Positions 49,000 to 56,754 of a DNA stretch of 64,000 nt are shown here, in pieces. The DNA lies in IMG/VR virus record IMGVR_UViG_3300007734_000759, positions 1-64,000 of that record. One strand, 5' to 3'. Source of the stretch: a virus. The notes under the pieces are model-generated. The model ran no database searches, was not told the origin of the DNA, and saw only the letters and a list, made by a program, of their open reading frames with translations. How positions within the stretch are numbered: position 1 is the stretch's first letter; each line of letters starts with the position of its first letter. Both the position numbers and the translations under genes were made by a program.

Positions 49000-50516
49000 A
49001 GAAACTAATATTAGAAATAGTAGAACTTAGTAGCGACGAAAGATCTCAAATAGATCAGATCATACCTAAGATAGTGCAAGCATACCAAGAAGGTAAAGCA
49101 GTTAAAGGAGGAGCGTATCCGGTAGGAAGCATAACGTATAAAATGAGGTCAGCAGAAAACCTACCTCGACTACAGAAGCAGCAGAAAGATTTACAAGCTA
49201 AACTTGAGAAAGCTCCAGATGATCAAAAACCACCTATACAAGATAAATTAAGTAGGATAGACAAAGCCATATCGACCGAATCCCAAGGAGGAAAAGTTAG
49301 CATATTACTATCGAACGGACACAGACAACATCCAGAAAACGTGGAAGGTTTATACCTACCTGTAAATCTTACAAATTTACAAGATAACGTCATAAGCATT
49401 AGTCAAAATCTCGTTCAGAAATACTACGGATTAAAAGGAAAACTAACTGGTAGAGAGAAGGAAGGTGAGCAACAACTACGTCGAGTTTTAACTCACGAAT
49501 TAGTCCATGCTAAAGATCCAACACTAAACCACCTTAGTCCAAACGCACAAGGAAGACGAGCAAGACCGGGAAGAGAGGAGACTGAGCAATCTGGTGAATT
49601 TAACATAGAAGCATATTTTAAAAAACCAGAAGAAGCACTAGCTTTCTCAAGCCAATTGAACGAAGTAATAACGAGATTAATATCTACTTGGATCAAAGAT
49701 AACTTAAAGACAGGAGAGGAAATAGTAACTAAAATTCCTGGAGTGGGTGTTCCAATAATTCAACAAACCGATAAAGCTCTATACGCAAAAGCTGAAGAAA
49801 TACAAGACGCATTACGGGACCTAGATCAGCTATTTGCTAAAGGGTTAAGAGCTAGAAGTTTTTCTCCTTTGGGTAAAGCGTTTATGAAGGAGATAGAAAG
49901 TGAGGGACTTTTCAAGAAGTTTTTTAATAAAATTTACAAATTCCTAGAAAAAATAGGATTAAGTAAAAAAATAGAAACTCCTCAAGACAGCTATATTCAA
50001 GCAATGGAACTACTTAAAAAATACAACCCAAAAGGATACGAAGCAGCAGCTAAAGGATTTCGAAAGAGCTTCAAAAAACTAGAGCTAGCAATTAATGCAG
50101 CACTATATAAGAGAATGGTAGCATTACTTAAAGCTGCTGACGATCTTCCTGGATTACAAAAAGAAAAAACTAAACTAGAAAAAGAACTACAAGCTTTAAA
50201 AGCAATCCCAGCAACTTCTAGAGAAAAGAGAGCAGAGTTGGAGAACCAAATAGGGCAGCTTGACTCTCTACTAAAAACAGCAACTCGGATCAATAAAAAT
50301 CCAAATACTGCAAAGATTATACAAATAGCAGTTGAAGGAACTGACCCTCCAAGAGAGGAGATAGCAGATTCAACGAAGGTTAGTCAAATTAAAACAGAGC
50401 TTGAAGCAGCGAAAGGGAAGTTATATCCTAAACAAGCGGTAACTGAGATAACAGCTTTAAAGAATAGATTAGTAGAACAAGTTTATAAAAAAATAATTGA
50501 ACTAGTACAAAGTTAA
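48996..50516 (+). CDS. zincin metallopeptidase with long helical region (506 aa)
   Basis: The start codon is GTG at 48996, overlapping the upstream TGA. MKKLILEIVELSSDER is a weak tag-like N-terminus. HELVH at 167-171 (RVLTHELVHAKDP) is the zinc signature, and the downstream EFNIEAYFKKPEE region offers a Glu as third ligand. Residues about 260-506 are long helices and coiled coils (LQKEKTKLEKELQALKA and similar). The helical region could span the head core or pair with another protein. Target protein unknown; host-protein cleavage after injection is speculation. Confidence 0.65.
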   Translation: MKKLILEIVELSSDERSQIDQIIPKIVQAYQEGKAVKGGAYPVGSITYKMRSAENLPRLQKQQKDLQAKLEKAPDDQKPPIQDKLSRIDKAISTESQGGKVSILLSNGHRQHPENVEGLYLPVNLTNLQDNVISISQNLVQKYYGLKGKLTGREKEGEQQLRRVLTHELVHAKDPTLNHLSPNAQGRRARPGREETEQSGEFNIEAYFKKPEEALAFSSQLNEVITRLISTWIKDNLKTGEEIVTKIPGVGVPIIQQTDKALYAKAEEIQDALRDLDQLFAKGLRARSFSPLGKAFMKEIESEGLFKKFFNKIYKFLEKIGLSKKIETPQDSYIQAMELLKKYNPKGYEAAAKGFRKSFKKLELAINAALYKRMVALLKAADDLPGLQKEKTKLEKELQALKAIPATSREKRAELENQIGQLDSLLKTATRINKNPNTAKIIQIAVEGTDPPREEIADSTKVSQIKTELEAAKGKLYPKQAVTEITALKNRLVEQVYKKIIELVQS

Positions 50517-50526
50517 AAAATAAGAA

Positions 50527-51252
50527 ATGTCAATAGTAGTTGTAGGAGCAGGCTTAGCAGGGTTATCAGTAGTAGATACCTTACTACAGAATGATATGAA
50601 CCCACAAGAAGTAGTGTTAATCCACGAAGGAGTAAATCCATGGGATCGTGATAGTATATACGGATTTGGAGGAAATACATGGACTAACAAACTTACGTTA
50701 ACAAAAAAATTACAACTCTTACCCGAACTACAAAATTACTTAGATCCTCAAGACATAGACGTGAAGATAGCACAGGCAAGTACTTTCATAAGTAAGTATA
50801 CTAACAGCAGAGCAGTGGAATACGAGGATCGAATTGAATTAGATTCCGAAACAGTAAATTATTTTTTAGCAAAAATATGGGCTGATTTTAGAAACAACCA
50901 AATTAAAATAGAAGGTGAGTCAGTCTGTAGGCAAATAACTAATATAAGCAATTACATTATTTACGACAAACAAGGAGAGGATTTTCAACACGAGCAACGC
51001 TTCACTAAGTTAGTTCTTGCAACAGGAAGAGATGGATACAACGTGGCACACTCCTTAGGAGAATACGCTGCAGGTTTGGCAGATATTCCACTTAAAATAG
51101 TCACACCAAGTACTTTACAAGTTAACAAGAACTGTACTTTATGTAATATGGAAAGTGTTTATGTCGTAGGGAGTATATTAGGCTATACGAATCCTATGGT
51201 GTCAATTATCCAAGGAATTATAGCAGGAGAATCAATAGCAAAAAGTATATAA
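50527..51252 (+). CDS. FAD/NAD(P)-binding Rossmann-fold oxidoreductase (241 aa)
   Basis: MSIVVVGAGLAGLSVVDTLL holds the GxGxxG dinucleotide motif at residues 7-12, with an acidic residue at the end of the second strand (VVLIHEG). The C-terminal SVYVVGSILGYTNPMVSIIQG is the second FAD-contact motif of flavin oxidoreductases. It is shorter than most flavoprotein monooxygenases and has a CTLCNM cysteine pair near residue 200, which could be redox-active. Substrate unknown. It overlaps the next gene by 1 nt. Confidence 0.7.
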   Translation: MSIVVVGAGLAGLSVVDTLLQNDMNPQEVVLIHEGVNPWDRDSIYGFGGNTWTNKLTLTKKLQLLPELQNYLDPQDIDVKIAQASTFISKYTNSRAVEYEDRIELDSETVNYFLAKIWADFRNNQIKIEGESVCRQITNISNYIIYDKQGEDFQHEQRFTKLVLATGRDGYNVAHSLGEYAAGLADIPLKIVTPSTLQVNKNCTLCNMESVYVVGSILGYTNPMVSIIQGIIAGESIAKSI

Positions 51253-51593
51253 TGAAAAACATAGTAATATTGTGGATTATATCCATAGGTTTAGCAGTAG
51301 GAATAGGATGGTACTTACACAAAGAACCAACCACTCCACCACCAAGCACAGACAGATATCAACATCAGATTGACAGTTTGATAAAATACAACGATAGTTT
51401 AAATACTCTCGTTGATCTCAACAACAAAGATATTTCTCGATTAAGAGATTCAATTAATAAAGTTGAAGCAGGAATTGACAGGAAAGAAGATAATTTAGAT
51501 AAACTAAAAAAAGATTATGAACAAAAAATTAAGCGTATTGATAGCTTGTCTTCTGATGAGCTTACCAAGCTTCTCACAGAAAGGTACAAGTGA
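51252..51593 (+). CDS. i-spanin-like membrane coiled-coil protein (113 aa)
   Basis: An N-terminal transmembrane helix (MKNIVILWIISIGLAVGIGWYL) is followed by a periplasmic coiled coil (residues about 38-105, IDSLIKYNDSLNTLVDLNNK and KLKKDYEQKIKRIDS). The 3' end overlaps by 77 nt, out of frame, with the next gene. This is the same architecture as 9709/10019 and as Rz/Rz1 pairs. The call is architectural. Confidence 0.55.
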   Translation: MKNIVILWIISIGLAVGIGWYLHKEPTTPPPSTDRYQHQIDSLIKYNDSLNTLVDLNNKDISRLRDSINKVEAGIDRKEDNLDKLKKDYEQKIKRIDSLSSDELTKLLTERYK

Positions 51594-51921
51594 TTCTTTA
51601 ATACTACTTCCTAAGTCTATTGTAGTTAAAATTACAAAAGATTTGGAAAGATATGATCTATGTAAGAAAGAAGTTCTAACAAAAGACAGTGTTATTCGTG
51701 ATTATATTACTATAAAACATATCAACGATAGTATTATACATAAGCTAGACAGCAATCAAAACATACACCTAACACAAATTTCCAACTGGGAAAAAGCAGA
51801 TTCTACACGGAATTTACAAGTAACTGGGTTGAAAAATGACGTAGAAAAGTACAAAACTCAACGTAATTGGGCAGGTGGACTGGGTGTAGCTTTAACGGTT
51901 TTGGCGATACTATTCCTATGA
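51517..51921 (+). CDS. exported C-terminally anchored coiled-coil protein, spanin-partner candidate (134 aa)
   Basis: It starts inside the previous gene in another frame. MNKKLSVLIACLLMSLPSFS is a signal peptide. A periplasmic region with repeated KDSVI, INDSI and LDSNQ spacing runs to a C-terminal transmembrane helix (GGLGVALTVLAILFL). A classic o-spanin lipobox is absent (a Cys is present at residue 11 but without a lipobox context I would trust). It overlaps the terminase start by 4 nt (ATGA). Confidence 0.55.
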   Translation: MNKKLSVLIACLLMSLPSFSQKGTSDSLILLPKSIVVKITKDLERYDLCKKEVLTKDSVIRDYITIKHINDSIIHKLDSNQNIHLTQISNWEKADSTRNLQVTGLKNDVEKYKTQRNWAGGLGVALTVLAILFL

Positions 51922-53486
51922 GTCAACCAGATTTAAGAGAGGCAATACGCCTAGAATTCATTAAATGTGCACAAGATCCAGCGCATTTTATGAAGAAATA
52001 CTGTTACATTCAACACCCTCAGAAGGGTAGAATCCTATTTAATCTGTACCCTTTTCAGGGAAAAGTATTAAATTTATGGAAAGATAACAAGTATAATATC
52101 GTTTTGAAGTCGAGACAGTTAGGAATTTCTACACTTGGTGCAGGATATTCTCTATGGTTAATGTTATTTCATAAGGATAAAAACGTACTTTGTATTGCAA
52201 CTAAGCAAGAAACTGCTAAGAATATGGTTACCAAGGTGCGTTTTATGTATGAACACCTACCTTCTTGGCTTAAAGTAACAGCGGATGAGAATAATAAACT
52301 ATCATTAAGGCTGTCAAATGGCTCTCAAATCAAAGCAGTATCAGCTGCATCCGATGCAGGTCGTTCAGAAGCTGTGTCATTATTGCTGATCGACGAGGCT
52401 GCTTTCATCGATGGCATTGGAGAAATATGGGCTTCTTCGCAGCAAACACTTGCAACGGGTGGGGGAGCAGTAGTATTATCAACTCCAAATGGAGCAGGTA
52501 ACTGGTTTCACAAAACATGGGTAGACGGAGAATCAGGAGAAAACGACTTCTTACCTATTAGATTACCCTGGAGTGTACACCCAGAAAGAGACCAATCATG
52601 GAGAGATACCCAAGATAAACTATTAGGACCACGAATGGCAGCACAGGAATGCGACTGCAACTTTGATACATCAGGAGATGTAGTGTTCACATCTGAGGTA
52701 CTAGAACAATACATGCCTATGATTCAAGATCCAATCGAACGTAGAGGGATGGATAGAAACCTTTGGGTATGGGAACCAGTAGATTGGAGTAAGCAGTATA
52801 TGGTTCATGCCGACGTGGCAAGAGGAGATGGAAAAGACTACTCAGCCTTCCACGTAATGGATCTAGCAACTTGTACACAAGTGGCAGAGTATAGAGGACA
52901 AATCCCAACAAAAGAGTACGCTCAACTACTAACAGCAATAGCAACAGAATACAACTCAGCACTCCTCGTAGTTGAGAATGCAAACATAGGATGGGCGGTT
53001 GTACAGGATATAATTGCTCTAGGCTATGCTAACCTACACTACACAGTAAAAGGAGAGCAGAACGCAGTAGAGACCTATATAAATGCATACGAAGATCCAT
53101 CTAAGATGGTTCCAGGATTCACTACATCAGCTAAAACTCGTCCAATGATTATAGCTAAGATGGAAGAATATGTGAGAGAAGGTAGTGTTGTTTTTAAATC
53201 TAAACGACTGCTAGAGGAGATGAGAGTATTCATCTGGAAAAACGGAAGAGCAGAAGCGCTATCGGGATACAATGATGACTTAGTTATGAGCTTTGCTATA
53301 GGATTATATACAAGAGACACAGCACTGAGATATAGAGGTCAAAGTTGGGATATGGGTAGAAGTATGTTTAATAATATGACTAAGGTTGATACGTTCTTAC
53401 CTAAGAATTATGACGATTACAAAGACAGAAATCCATACCAAATGGATGTCAATGGAGGACAAGAAGACATCCGTTGGCTATTCTGA
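51918..53486 (+). CDS. 17: large terminase subunit, T4 gp17-like (522 aa)
   Basis: Packages DNA into the prohead using ATP and cuts the concatemer. I start at ATG 51918 (MSQPDLREAIRLEF), which overlaps the upstream stop. The ATPase has a Walker A variant SRQLGIST (65-72), Walker B LLLIDE (155-160) and the coupling motif VVLSTPNG. The nuclease domain has VHADVARGDGKDYSAF (D299), an acidic VVENANIG and GYNDDLVMSFAI near 470. The length is somewhat below T4 gp17 (610 aa). No recognisable small terminase is next to it. Confidence 0.95.
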   Translation: MSQPDLREAIRLEFIKCAQDPAHFMKKYCYIQHPQKGRILFNLYPFQGKVLNLWKDNKYNIVLKSRQLGISTLGAGYSLWLMLFHKDKNVLCIATKQETAKNMVTKVRFMYEHLPSWLKVTADENNKLSLRLSNGSQIKAVSAASDAGRSEAVSLLLIDEAAFIDGIGEIWASSQQTLATGGGAVVLSTPNGAGNWFHKTWVDGESGENDFLPIRLPWSVHPERDQSWRDTQDKLLGPRMAAQECDCNFDTSGDVVFTSEVLEQYMPMIQDPIERRGMDRNLWVWEPVDWSKQYMVHADVARGDGKDYSAFHVMDLATCTQVAEYRGQIPTKEYAQLLTAIATEYNSALLVVENANIGWAVVQDIIALGYANLHYTVKGEQNAVETYINAYEDPSKMVPGFTTSAKTRPMIIAKMEEYVREGSVVFKSKRLLEEMRVFIWKNGRAEALSGYNDDLVMSFAIGLYTRDTALRYRGQSWDMGRSMFNNMTKVDTFLPKNYDDYKDRNPYQMDVNGGQEDIRWLF

Positions 53487-53512
53487 GTTGTCTATAAACA
53501 ACTTATGTAGTA

Positions 53513-53519
53513 TATTTAT
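53513..53519 (+). promoter_or_regulatory. late motif TATTTAT before the portal gene
   Basis: ATATTTATAACAAAA, 11 nt before the ATG at 53531, in a 44-bp gap after the terminase. Confidence 0.6.
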
Positions 53520-53530
53520 AACAAAAACCA

Positions 53531-55432
53531 ATGGCAGATACTTCTGTATTTAGTAGATTAAAAAGATTATTCTCAACTGATGTTATAGTTAGGAATGTAG
53601 GAGGTAACCAACTGAAGGTTATCGACATTAACTCAATCCAACTTTCAGGTCAAATTGAGACTAACTCCCTATACGATAGATTCACAAGACTCCACTTAAC
53701 AGGAGCAGCTCCCGTATACAATCCAGCACTCAACTACCAAACTCTCCGTATTCAATTATACTCAGATTACGAAGCGATGGATACCGATGCTATTATTGCA
53801 TCTGCTTTAGACATACTTGCTGATGAGTCTACTTTAAAAAACGACATGGGAGAAATTTTACAAATTAGAAGCTCCGATGAGACTATTCAAAAGTTACTCT
53901 ACAATTTATTCTATGATGTAATGAATGTTGAGTTTAATTTATGGTCGTGGATTAGACAAATGTGCAAGTATGGTGACTTCTTTTTAAAATTAGAAATTGC
54001 TGAGAAGTTTGGAATATATAATGTAATTCCTTACACTCCTTATAACATAGTAAGAGAGGAGGGTTTTAATAAAGAAAATCCAACAGCAGTTAGATTTAAG
54101 TTTGATCCAGACGGATTGGGAGGAGGAAGCTCAGGGTACTACGGAGGTGCTCAAACAGCTTTAGAAACATCCAATACTATCTATTTTGATAACTATGAAA
54201 TGGCACATTTCAGACTACTATCTGACGTAAACTTTCTACCATACGGTCGTTCCTATATTGAACCAGCTCGTAAACTGTTTAAGCAATATACTCTAATGGA
54301 AGACGCGATGTTAGTGCATCGTATTGTTAGAGCACCTGAAAAGAGAGTATTCTATATCAACGTAGGAGGTATTCCACCTCAAGAGGTTGACGGATTTATC
54401 CAAAAGACAATTTCTAAGATGAAGAGAACTCCTTACGTAGATCAAAATACAGGAGAATATAATCTTAAATTTAATATGCAGAATATGATGGAAGACTTCT
54501 TCATCCCAGTAAGAGGTAATGATTCTGCAACTAAAATCGATACAACTAAAGGATTAGAGTACGACGGCATTAAAGACGTTGAGTATTTGAGAGACAAACT
54601 ATTCGCAGCTCTCAAAGTACCTAAAGCTTTTATGGGGTATGAAAAAGATCTAGAAGGTAAAGCAACGCTAGCATCGCAAGACATCCGATTTGCAAGAACA
54701 ATTGAAAGACTTCAAAGAATTATCATATCAGAACTTACTAAGATTGGATTAATTCACTTATATGTTCAAGGGTATACTGGAGAAGCTCTTACTAATTTCG
54801 AACTAGGAATGACTACTCCATCAATCATTTACGATCAAGAAAAGATCGCACTGCTGAAGGAGAAAGTTGACTTAGCTAAAAACATTATTGATGGTAAATT
54901 ACTTCCATCCGATTGGGTATACGACAACGTATTCCACTTTAGCGAAGATCAATACGATGAGTATAGAGACTTAATTAGAGAAGATCAAAAACGAGCCTTC
55001 CGCCTTAATCAAATTATGAACGAAGGTAACGATCCACTAGAATCAGGCAAATCCTACGGAACACCACACGATTTAGCAATGCTATATGGAAAGGATAGAA
55101 ATGAGGCTAATCAACAAAACCAAGTTCCATTAGGATACGAAGAGAAACCTGTACTAGGTCGACCTGTTGAGAATCCAACAGATCGCAATACCCAAGATGA
55201 TAACTTTGGTAAAGATAGATTAGGAACTCAGAGAATGAAGGACAGAGGCCTAGAATCAAACCCAGTAAAGCATGAATTCAAAGGGGGATCTCCATTGGCT
55301 TTGGAAACTACAAAGGCAGAGTATTTGAAAAATAAGCAATTACTAGAGCAATTAAACAACTCTAAGAAGATATTATTTGAACAAGGAAAGGTTGAAGAAG
55401 GTCTTTTAGATGAAAGACAAATTAGGGAATGA
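53531..55432 (+). CDS. 20: portal vertex protein, T4 gp20-like (633 aa)
   Basis: Forms the dodecameric DNA channel and nucleates head assembly. YEAMDTDAIIASALDILADE, LFYDVMNVEFNLWSWIRQMCKYGDFFLKLE (in pieces), VRAPEKRVFYINVGGI and KVPKAFMGYEKDLEGKATLA are hallmark blocks of gp20 in T4-like phages. The C-terminus extends beyond T4 gp20 (524 aa) with a basic/acidic tail including the GGSPLALETTKAEYLKNKQL segment. Its gene lies between terminase and core genes as in T4. Confidence 0.95.
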   Translation: MADTSVFSRLKRLFSTDVIVRNVGGNQLKVIDINSIQLSGQIETNSLYDRFTRLHLTGAAPVYNPALNYQTLRIQLYSDYEAMDTDAIIASALDILADESTLKNDMGEILQIRSSDETIQKLLYNLFYDVMNVEFNLWSWIRQMCKYGDFFLKLEIAEKFGIYNVIPYTPYNIVREEGFNKENPTAVRFKFDPDGLGGGSSGYYGGAQTALETSNTIYFDNYEMAHFRLLSDVNFLPYGRSYIEPARKLFKQYTLMEDAMLVHRIVRAPEKRVFYINVGGIPPQEVDGFIQKTISKMKRTPYVDQNTGEYNLKFNMQNMMEDFFIPVRGNDSATKIDTTKGLEYDGIKDVEYLRDKLFAALKVPKAFMGYEKDLEGKATLASQDIRFARTIERLQRIIISELTKIGLIHLYVQGYTGEALTNFELGMTTPSIIYDQEKIALLKEKVDLAKNIIDGKLLPSDWVYDNVFHFSEDQYDEYRDLIREDQKRAFRLNQIMNEGNDPLESGKSYGTPHDLAMLYGKDRNEANQQNQVPLGYEEKPVLGRPVENPTDRNTQDDNFGKDRLGTQRMKDRGLESNPVKHEFKGGSPLALETTKAEYLKNKQLLEQLNNSKKILFEQGKVEEGLLDERQIRE

Positions 55433-55444
55433 TATATACACATA

Positions 55445-55451
55445 TATTTAT
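55445..55451 (+). promoter_or_regulatory. late motif TATTTAT
   Basis: ATATTTATATAAAATAC, 15 nt before the ATG at 55467. Confidence 0.55.
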
Positions 55452-55466
55452 ATAAAATACAACTCA

Positions 55467-56330
55467 ATGCTAGGCACATTTAAACACTCGAAATATAAAA
55501 ACACGGGAATACTTTTCGAGCTACTTGCGAGGCAGATAACAGCTGACACTCTATCAGGTAAGTCGACAAAGGCAGTTGATTTGCTAAAAACACACTTTGT
55601 AAAATCAGAATTAGGCAAAGAGTACAGGTTATACGAAACGTTAATGAAACAGAAGTCATTAACAGAGCCAAGAGCTCAGTTGGTTATTGAAACTCTATTA
55701 GATGCTTCTAAAAAACTTAATCGTAAAGTATTAAAGCGAGAAAAGTATAATTTAATTAAGGAAATTAAAAATCACTATAATTTAGAAGAGTTTTTTAAAA
55801 CAAAACTTCCATATTACAAAACACAAGCCGCTTTTTATATTTTATTAGAGATGCATAACGCTGAAGAGCCGATCAACCCTTCACAAATTGTCCAAAATAA
55901 AATAACAATACTAGAACATTTAACATCTAAAAAAGTTGACGCAAACAAAGTACAGTCAGAAGTTTTAGAGGAGTATGAAGGATACGATAAGGATCTACGT
56001 ATTCTAGCGTACAAAATATTACTTGAGAAGTTTAACGGCAAGTATGCAGACCTTACAACCAAACAGAAACAAATCCTACAACAATACATTACATCGGTAG
56101 ATTCACAACCTAAACTTCGTGAATATTACAACGTAGAAATTACTGAAATTAAAAAACAATTAACTAAAGTTTCAAAGCAGATTTCAAATAAAGTAGTAAA
56201 GATTAAAATAGAAGAAGTATTAAAATTTGCTACAGAAGTTGAAAAAACGACACAGATTAACGGAGACGATATAGTAAACCTATTACAATTTCACGAACTG
56301 CTACACGAAATAAAAAAAGCTAATGGATAA
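55467..56330 (+). CDS. conserved helical protein in the prohead-core position (287 aa)
   Basis: I start at ATG 55467 (MLGTFKHSKYKNTGILFELL); a longer frame from 55410 would overlap the portal gene and lie upstream of the late motif. The N-terminal KNTGILFELLARQITADTL block is one I know from T4-like phages between portal and protease genes. The rest is helical and Lys/Glu-rich. It overlaps the next gene by 8 nt. Position suggests a prohead core or assembly role. Confidence 0.65.
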   Translation: MLGTFKHSKYKNTGILFELLARQITADTLSGKSTKAVDLLKTHFVKSELGKEYRLYETLMKQKSLTEPRAQLVIETLLDASKKLNRKVLKREKYNLIKEIKNHYNLEEFFKTKLPYYKTQAAFYILLEMHNAEEPINPSQIVQNKITILEHLTSKKVDANKVQSEVLEEYEGYDKDLRILAYKILLEKFNGKYADLTTKQKQILQQYITSVDSQPKLREYYNVEITEIKKQLTKVSKQISNKVVKIKIEEVLKFATEVEKTTQINGDDIVNLLQFHELLHEIKKANG

Positions 56331-56574
56331 AGGTAAACTTAGGGAGATTGTTAAGAAGATCATAAAAGAAATGTCTGTAACAGGTGGAGGAGTGGCAGGT
56401 GCAACTACCACCGCAGGAACAGGAGAAGGTGTAGCTACTAAGTATGCTTTTAATCCAAATAGAAAGGCAAAAGGTACATCTCACAATTACTACACGGATA
56501 AGTTAGGATTCAAAGAAGCTCCCTCTGGAAGACCAAAGTCAAAAGTTATGGATTATAAAGATCTATGGAAGTAA
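56323..56574 (+). CDS. tagged small protein in the prohead-core position (83 aa)
   Basis: MDKGKLREIVKKIIKEMSVT is a tag copy followed by a Gly/Ala/Thr-rich linker (GGGVAGATTTAGTGEG) and a basic C-terminal part ending MDYKDLWK. Its place between gp20 and gp21 corresponds to T4 genes 67 and 68, which encode small core proteins cut by gp21. Sequence similarity to those is not visible. Confidence 0.6.
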   Translation: MDKGKLREIVKKIIKEMSVTGGGVAGATTTAGTGEGVATKYAFNPNRKAKGTSHNYYTDKLGFKEAPSGRPKSKVMDYKDLWK

Positions 56575-56578
56575 CTAC

Positions 56579-56585
56579 TATTTAT
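56579..56585 (+). promoter_or_regulatory. late motif TATTTAT
   Basis: ACTATTTATTAGCATG, identical in these 16 bases to the copy at 45411; 4 nt before the ATG at 56590. Confidence 0.6.
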
Positions 56586-56589
56586 TAGC

Positions 56590-56754
56590 ATGAGAGATCT
56601 AGATGAAATATTAAATGAGTTAGAGCAAGCTAAAATGGAAGCACGAACTGCACGGCAGCGTGTTAGTGATTTAGTAAGAGAAAGAAGAATAACTCGCAAA
56701 AAGACTCGTTTAGTAAACCTATTATACGAACTAATTAAAGAAAAAGCACTATGA
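56590..56754 (+). CDS. small charged coiled-coil protein in the prohead-core position (54 aa)
   Basis: ATG at 56590 follows a late motif and the stop overlaps the next ATG (ATGA at 56751). MRDLDEILNELEQAKMEART... is one long amphipathic helix with a basic centre (VRERRITRKKTR) and a final LLYELIKEKAL. Position and charge fit a gp67/gp68-type core protein. It is too short for routine gene calls but well supported by its signals. Confidence 0.65.
   Translation: MRDLDEILNELEQAKMEARTARQRVSDLVRERRITRKKTRLVNLLYELIKEKAL

Noticed and set aside
51867-51917. Extended terminase start, and a similar extension of 55467 to 55410
   Set aside because: Both overlap the coding end of the previous gene and lack conservation-like sequence; ATGA-type coupling (51918) or a start after the late motif (55467) is better.
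54442-54684. Minus-strand genes in the structural region
   Set aside because: All candidate minus-strand frames lie fully inside well-supported + strand genes such as the portal gene.
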